A stretch of DNA of 64,000 nucleotides from Devosia epidermidihirudinis. Lineage in GTDB: Bacteria > Pseudomonadota > Alphaproteobacteria > Rhizobiales > Devosiaceae. The notes beneath the pieces are model-generated. The model saw only the letters and a list, made by a program, of their open reading frames with translations. It was not told where the DNA came from and searched no databases. The translations under genes and the position numbers were made by a program. The stretch lies in NCBI RefSeq assembly GCF_000971295.1, contig NZ_LANJ01000011.1, positions 682,001 through 746,000 of the forward strand, read 5' to 3'. Of this stretch, positions 62,801 through 64,000 are shown piece after piece (the first letter of the stretch is position 1; every line of letters starts with the position of its first letter).

Positions 62801-63572
62801 GCTGCAGGTTCGGACACAACGCCACCAGCTCATCGATCGAAAAGGTCCAGTCGCTGATCGACCTGGACACATGGGCATTCTCGGCCTCAGTGCGCCCTGG
62901 CCCGGCAATGCGCACGCGCGGCACCGGGTCATAGCCAAACTCGGTCGCACCGGGGATCACCGTCACCGCGCGGATATCGCGCTCCAGGTCCCCCACCACG
63001 CGACACAGTTCCACCGACAATTGCGGGATGCGGTTGCCAAATTTGCTCAGCGGCAACTGCTCGACCACGAGATAGCAGAGCCCGCGATAGGCCGGTGCCA
63101 CGCCCTGCGTCGCCTCGATCAGCCCATCCGGCAGCTGGGTTTCCGTGCCGCGATAAAAGCGCAGCGTCAGCCCATTGGTATCCAGCAACTGCCCATCGGC
63201 CCAGATGCGCCCCAGCCGATGCCCTTCGCCCTCGCAGAACGCCACGGCAAAGCTCGCGCCCACCTCGTCCTCGGTCGGCTGGCTCATGCCCTTGGCGCCG
63301 CGCCCCTCGCTGCCCAAAGTCTCCAGTTCGCGCGCCCAGATGATATTGCCCGAGAGGCGACTCCAGCCATAAAGCCGCGCCACCGCCCCTCCTTCGGACG
63401 ATCCCTGCAGCCTGATATCGCTGCCGCGCGTCTCCGGCTTTTCGCCAAACAACATGCCATCAATGGCGCTACCGGCCAGCGCCCCCAGCGCCCGCCCCAC
63501 AGTCGCGCCAATAGGCCCACCGATCAGCCCACCAGCAAACTGCCCAGCCAACGAAAGCGCTAGAGTGGCCAT
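59850..63572 (-). CDS. GTA baseplate multidomain protein (megatron)
   Basis: This 1240-residue tail-tip protein belongs to the gene transfer agent tail. Its N-terminus has a Gly/Ala-rich hydrophobic segment (QFAGGLIGGPIGATVGRALG). A TIM-barrel-like domain occupies about 430-750 (YAADWSEYSGYQ, WASANINAVGIDNYMPLADWRDG, WFTELGCAAVDKGANQPS, HWTWDARPYPAFP). A phage-tail-type domain (about 800-960) and a C-terminal adhesin-like part (RLRHLLRGQMGT) follow, in the order expected for the Rhodobacter GTA protein Rcc01698. It binds or penetrates the recipient envelope. The ATG has AAAGGA upstream. The preceding NlpC/P60 gene is separated from it by a repeat. Confidence 0.94.
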   Translation of the reverse strand: MATLALSLAGQFAGGLIGGPIGATVGRALGALAGSAIDGMLFGEKPETRGSDIRLQGSSEGGAVARLYGWSRLSGNIIWARELETLGSEGRGAKGMSQPTEDEVGASFAVAFCEGEGHRLGRIWADGQLLDTNGLTLRFYRGTETQLPDGLIEATQGVAPAYRGLCYLVVEQLPLSKFGNRIPQLSVELCRVVGDLERDIRAVTVIPGATEFGYDPVPRVRIAGPGRTEAENAHVSRSISDWTFSIDELVALCPNLQRVALVVAWFGNDLRCGNCTIGPRVEAASRSIKGTSWSVKGLGRGSVPVVSSHGGGAAYGGTPSDASVRAAIADLKRRGIAVTLYPMVMMDVPEGNSLPDPYGGTGQAAYPWRGRITCHPAPGRAGSPDKSAAAATQVASFAAGYRQMVLHYAGIAVAAGGIDALVIGSEMVGLTSVRGAGNSFPFVDALVTLAADVRAVVGSATKLTYAADWSEYSGYQRDGEKFFHLDPLWASANINAVGIDNYMPLADWRDGIGHVDAALSANGYEIDYLAGNIAGGEGYDWFYASEADRAAQVRTPIGDGTYGEPWVWRFKDIRNWWSKPHYNRPGGVRAATPTAWVPSSKPIWFTELGCAAVDKGANQPSIFGDPKSVESGRPHFSNGVPDTLIQRQFLRAHQAFWRNPANNPAGMVDVSRIYHWTWDARPYPAFPAMTNVWADGGNHRTGHWLTGRLGGMASDELAAALADEHGVALKAEAAAPFVGGYVLAGATTGREALEPLLAISGGALRSAADGLRIGNAREAVALSLDPDRFADGDGATLSRRRPDPAETPGRLAVSYVDRERDYLTATVTATSRADGPLAGEALSLVLDGAGARLAAERMLDARNGRRETVQFDLPPSALAVEPGDLVDIGGVIEGPFLVEEIRDGRTRRVTARSMPAGTAIATGIDRPLASTDAGVDAIPEVVTAHLPGLPGEAQSRIVVAGFAAPWPGALQLVHDATGANVLSLTRRGTIGETVTPLGAGPLGVWDMGQGLEVLLHGGHLASAESDAVLAGANRLALQTDAGGWEVIGFAEAELISSGCYRLRHLLRGQMGTGPAMGPVSAGRAVMLLDSRVGTVPVEAHWLGEERAFRLYAGGGDLEGMPQTVATTTQVERPLPPVHLRAERKTGGAVSLGWVRCSRADGDGWEAGDAPLEFMPEAYRVTILKAGIPVRTINSATPAVSYGAAEQTADFGAMPASFVFTVAQVSASLGLGHAASGAFHG

Positions 63573-63597
63573 GATATGTCCTTTGGTTTGCGCTCTT

Positions 63598-63750
63598 CAC
63601 CTCTCCCTTCGGGGGAGAGTGCCTGCCCTCGGGCAACGACCCGAGGGTCGACCCTCTTGGGTCGGGTGAGGGGGCCTTTACTGGTGCGGTGTGTGAGGAA
63701 GGCCCCCTCACCCGTCGCTGCGCTCCGACCTCTCCCCCGAAGGGAGAGGT
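63598..63750. repeat. Mosaic palindromic intergenic repeat, copy 2
   Basis: This 153-bp copy has the same CTCTCCC/GGGAGAG outer hairpins and the same inner arms GGGTGAGGGGGCC (63664-63676) and GGCCCCCTCACCC (63701-63713) as copy 1. It adds two hairpins: CCCTCGGG/CCCGAGGG (63626-63647) and GACCC/GGGTC (63650-63663). Its right end lies inside the 3' end of the NlpC/P60 gene, where it supplies the last codons and the stop. Confidence 0.88.
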
Positions 63751-64000
63751 AAATCAGGAAACCTGAACCGTCCGCTGATCCGGGCACTCCAACCTTCGGT
63801 CAGGTTCGCCTCGATCACGCCCAGCCGTTCCTGCGCGTGAATGAACCGATCGGCCGAAACCAGAATGCCGCAATGCTTGGGCTCCGCCGCGCCATTGAGC
63901 CGGAACAGCAACACCTGCCCCGCCTCTAACGGCCCCGTCTCAGCCAGTAAAAATCGCTCCGCCGCCAACCGTAGCGCAGCCGCATTGAGCGGATCGCGCA
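63708..64000 (-). CDS. GTA NlpC/P60 family peptidase, 5' end outside window
   Basis: This is the C-terminal part (97 codons visible) of a cell-wall peptidase that normally precedes the megatron gene in GTA clusters. The frame continues past the right edge. The segment GPLEAGQVLLFRLNGAAEPKHCGILVS contains the catalytic His in KHCGIL; the catalytic Cys lies outside. The family end is expected near FRFPD. Here the frame instead runs on into the repeat for about 14 more residues (LPLPSGERSERSDG) and stops at a TGA inside the repeat's inner arm. The native stop has probably been lost. Confidence 0.85.
   Translation of the reverse strand, partial: RDPLNAAALRLAAERFLLAETGPLEAGQVLLFRLNGAAEPKHCGILVSADRFIHAQERLGVIEANLTEGWSARISGRFRFPDLPLPSGERSERSDG

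Noticed and set aside
60738..63563. Very long open frame antisense to the megatron gene
   Set aside because: It is a shadow frame of a high-GC gene: rich in Arg, His and Pro, with no motif. The minus-strand frame has clear GTA domains.
1..64000. tRNA, rRNA, CRISPR array or transposase
   Set aside because: No cloverleaf with a CCA or T-loop signature, no rRNA sequence, no regularly spaced repeats and no transposase motifs were found by reading. A covariance-model scan would be decisive.

Overview
The window looks like chromosome from an alphaproteobacterium of the order Hyphomicrobiales (Rhizobiales), probably Devosia-like. The evidence is the high-GC coding, the gene families (DUF2865, DUF2059, HWE-type sensor kinase, class II DAHP synthase, a FeuNPQ-type signalling unit), a ccmIEFH-degP-two-component-glnE block in rhizobial order, and the distal end of a gene transfer agent (GTA) structural cluster. 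The genus is inference. No rRNA, tRNA, CRISPR array or insertion sequence was seen.

Layout. 1-10 kb: a truncated LysM protein, a fumarylacetoacetate-hydrolase-family enzyme, a secreted DUF2865 protein overlapping the 3' end of gltX antisense, a gltX/nadE pair, an outer-membrane beta-barrel protein, and a single-domain response regulator facing a three-PAS HWE kinase. 10-21 kb: housekeeping genes, including class II DAHP synthase, a membrane histidine kinase, a nuclease, an Lrp-type regulator, moaA, rpiA, a DUF2059 protein, glutathione reductase, divergent cobT/cobS and a membrane aspartic protease. 21-32 kb: a membrane-anchored hydrolase, dusA, a flavin reductase, an Rrf2 regulator paired with an FAD/NAD(P)-binding protein, an RBBP9-like hydrolase with a small partner, an FGGY sugar kinase, a type II NADH dehydrogenase and a DMT transporter. 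32-39 kb: a beta-mannosidase and two tandem ABC exporters. The exporters are headed by a promoter with a SoxR-type box, and a mosaic repeat and a 29-codon ORF lie between them. 39-59 kb: aminopeptidase N, a histidine kinase translationally coupled to a 57-residue protein, glnE, a degP/two-component cluster, the ccmIEFH cytochrome c maturation operon, a large unknown protein, a lipoprotein and a feuNPQ-like operon. 59-64 kb: the end of a GTA cluster (NlpC/P60 peptidase, megatron baseplate protein, endolysin).

How the genes work together. The ccm genes form one overlapping operon for heme delivery and ligation to apocytochromes. DegP with the adjacent response regulator and kinase looks like an envelope-stress unit. 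FeuN-, FeuP- and FeuQ-like proteins form a second envelope-sensing system with a periplasmic modulator. The GTA genes would build the tail tip and lyse the producing cell.

Items most worth a second look: the SoxR-type promoter in front of the exporter pair; the GTA endolysin fused in frame to a holin-like segment that keeps its own ribosome binding site and start; the repeat copy that supplies the last codons and stop of the GTA peptidase gene; and the small genes at 43624-43797 and 36722-36811.
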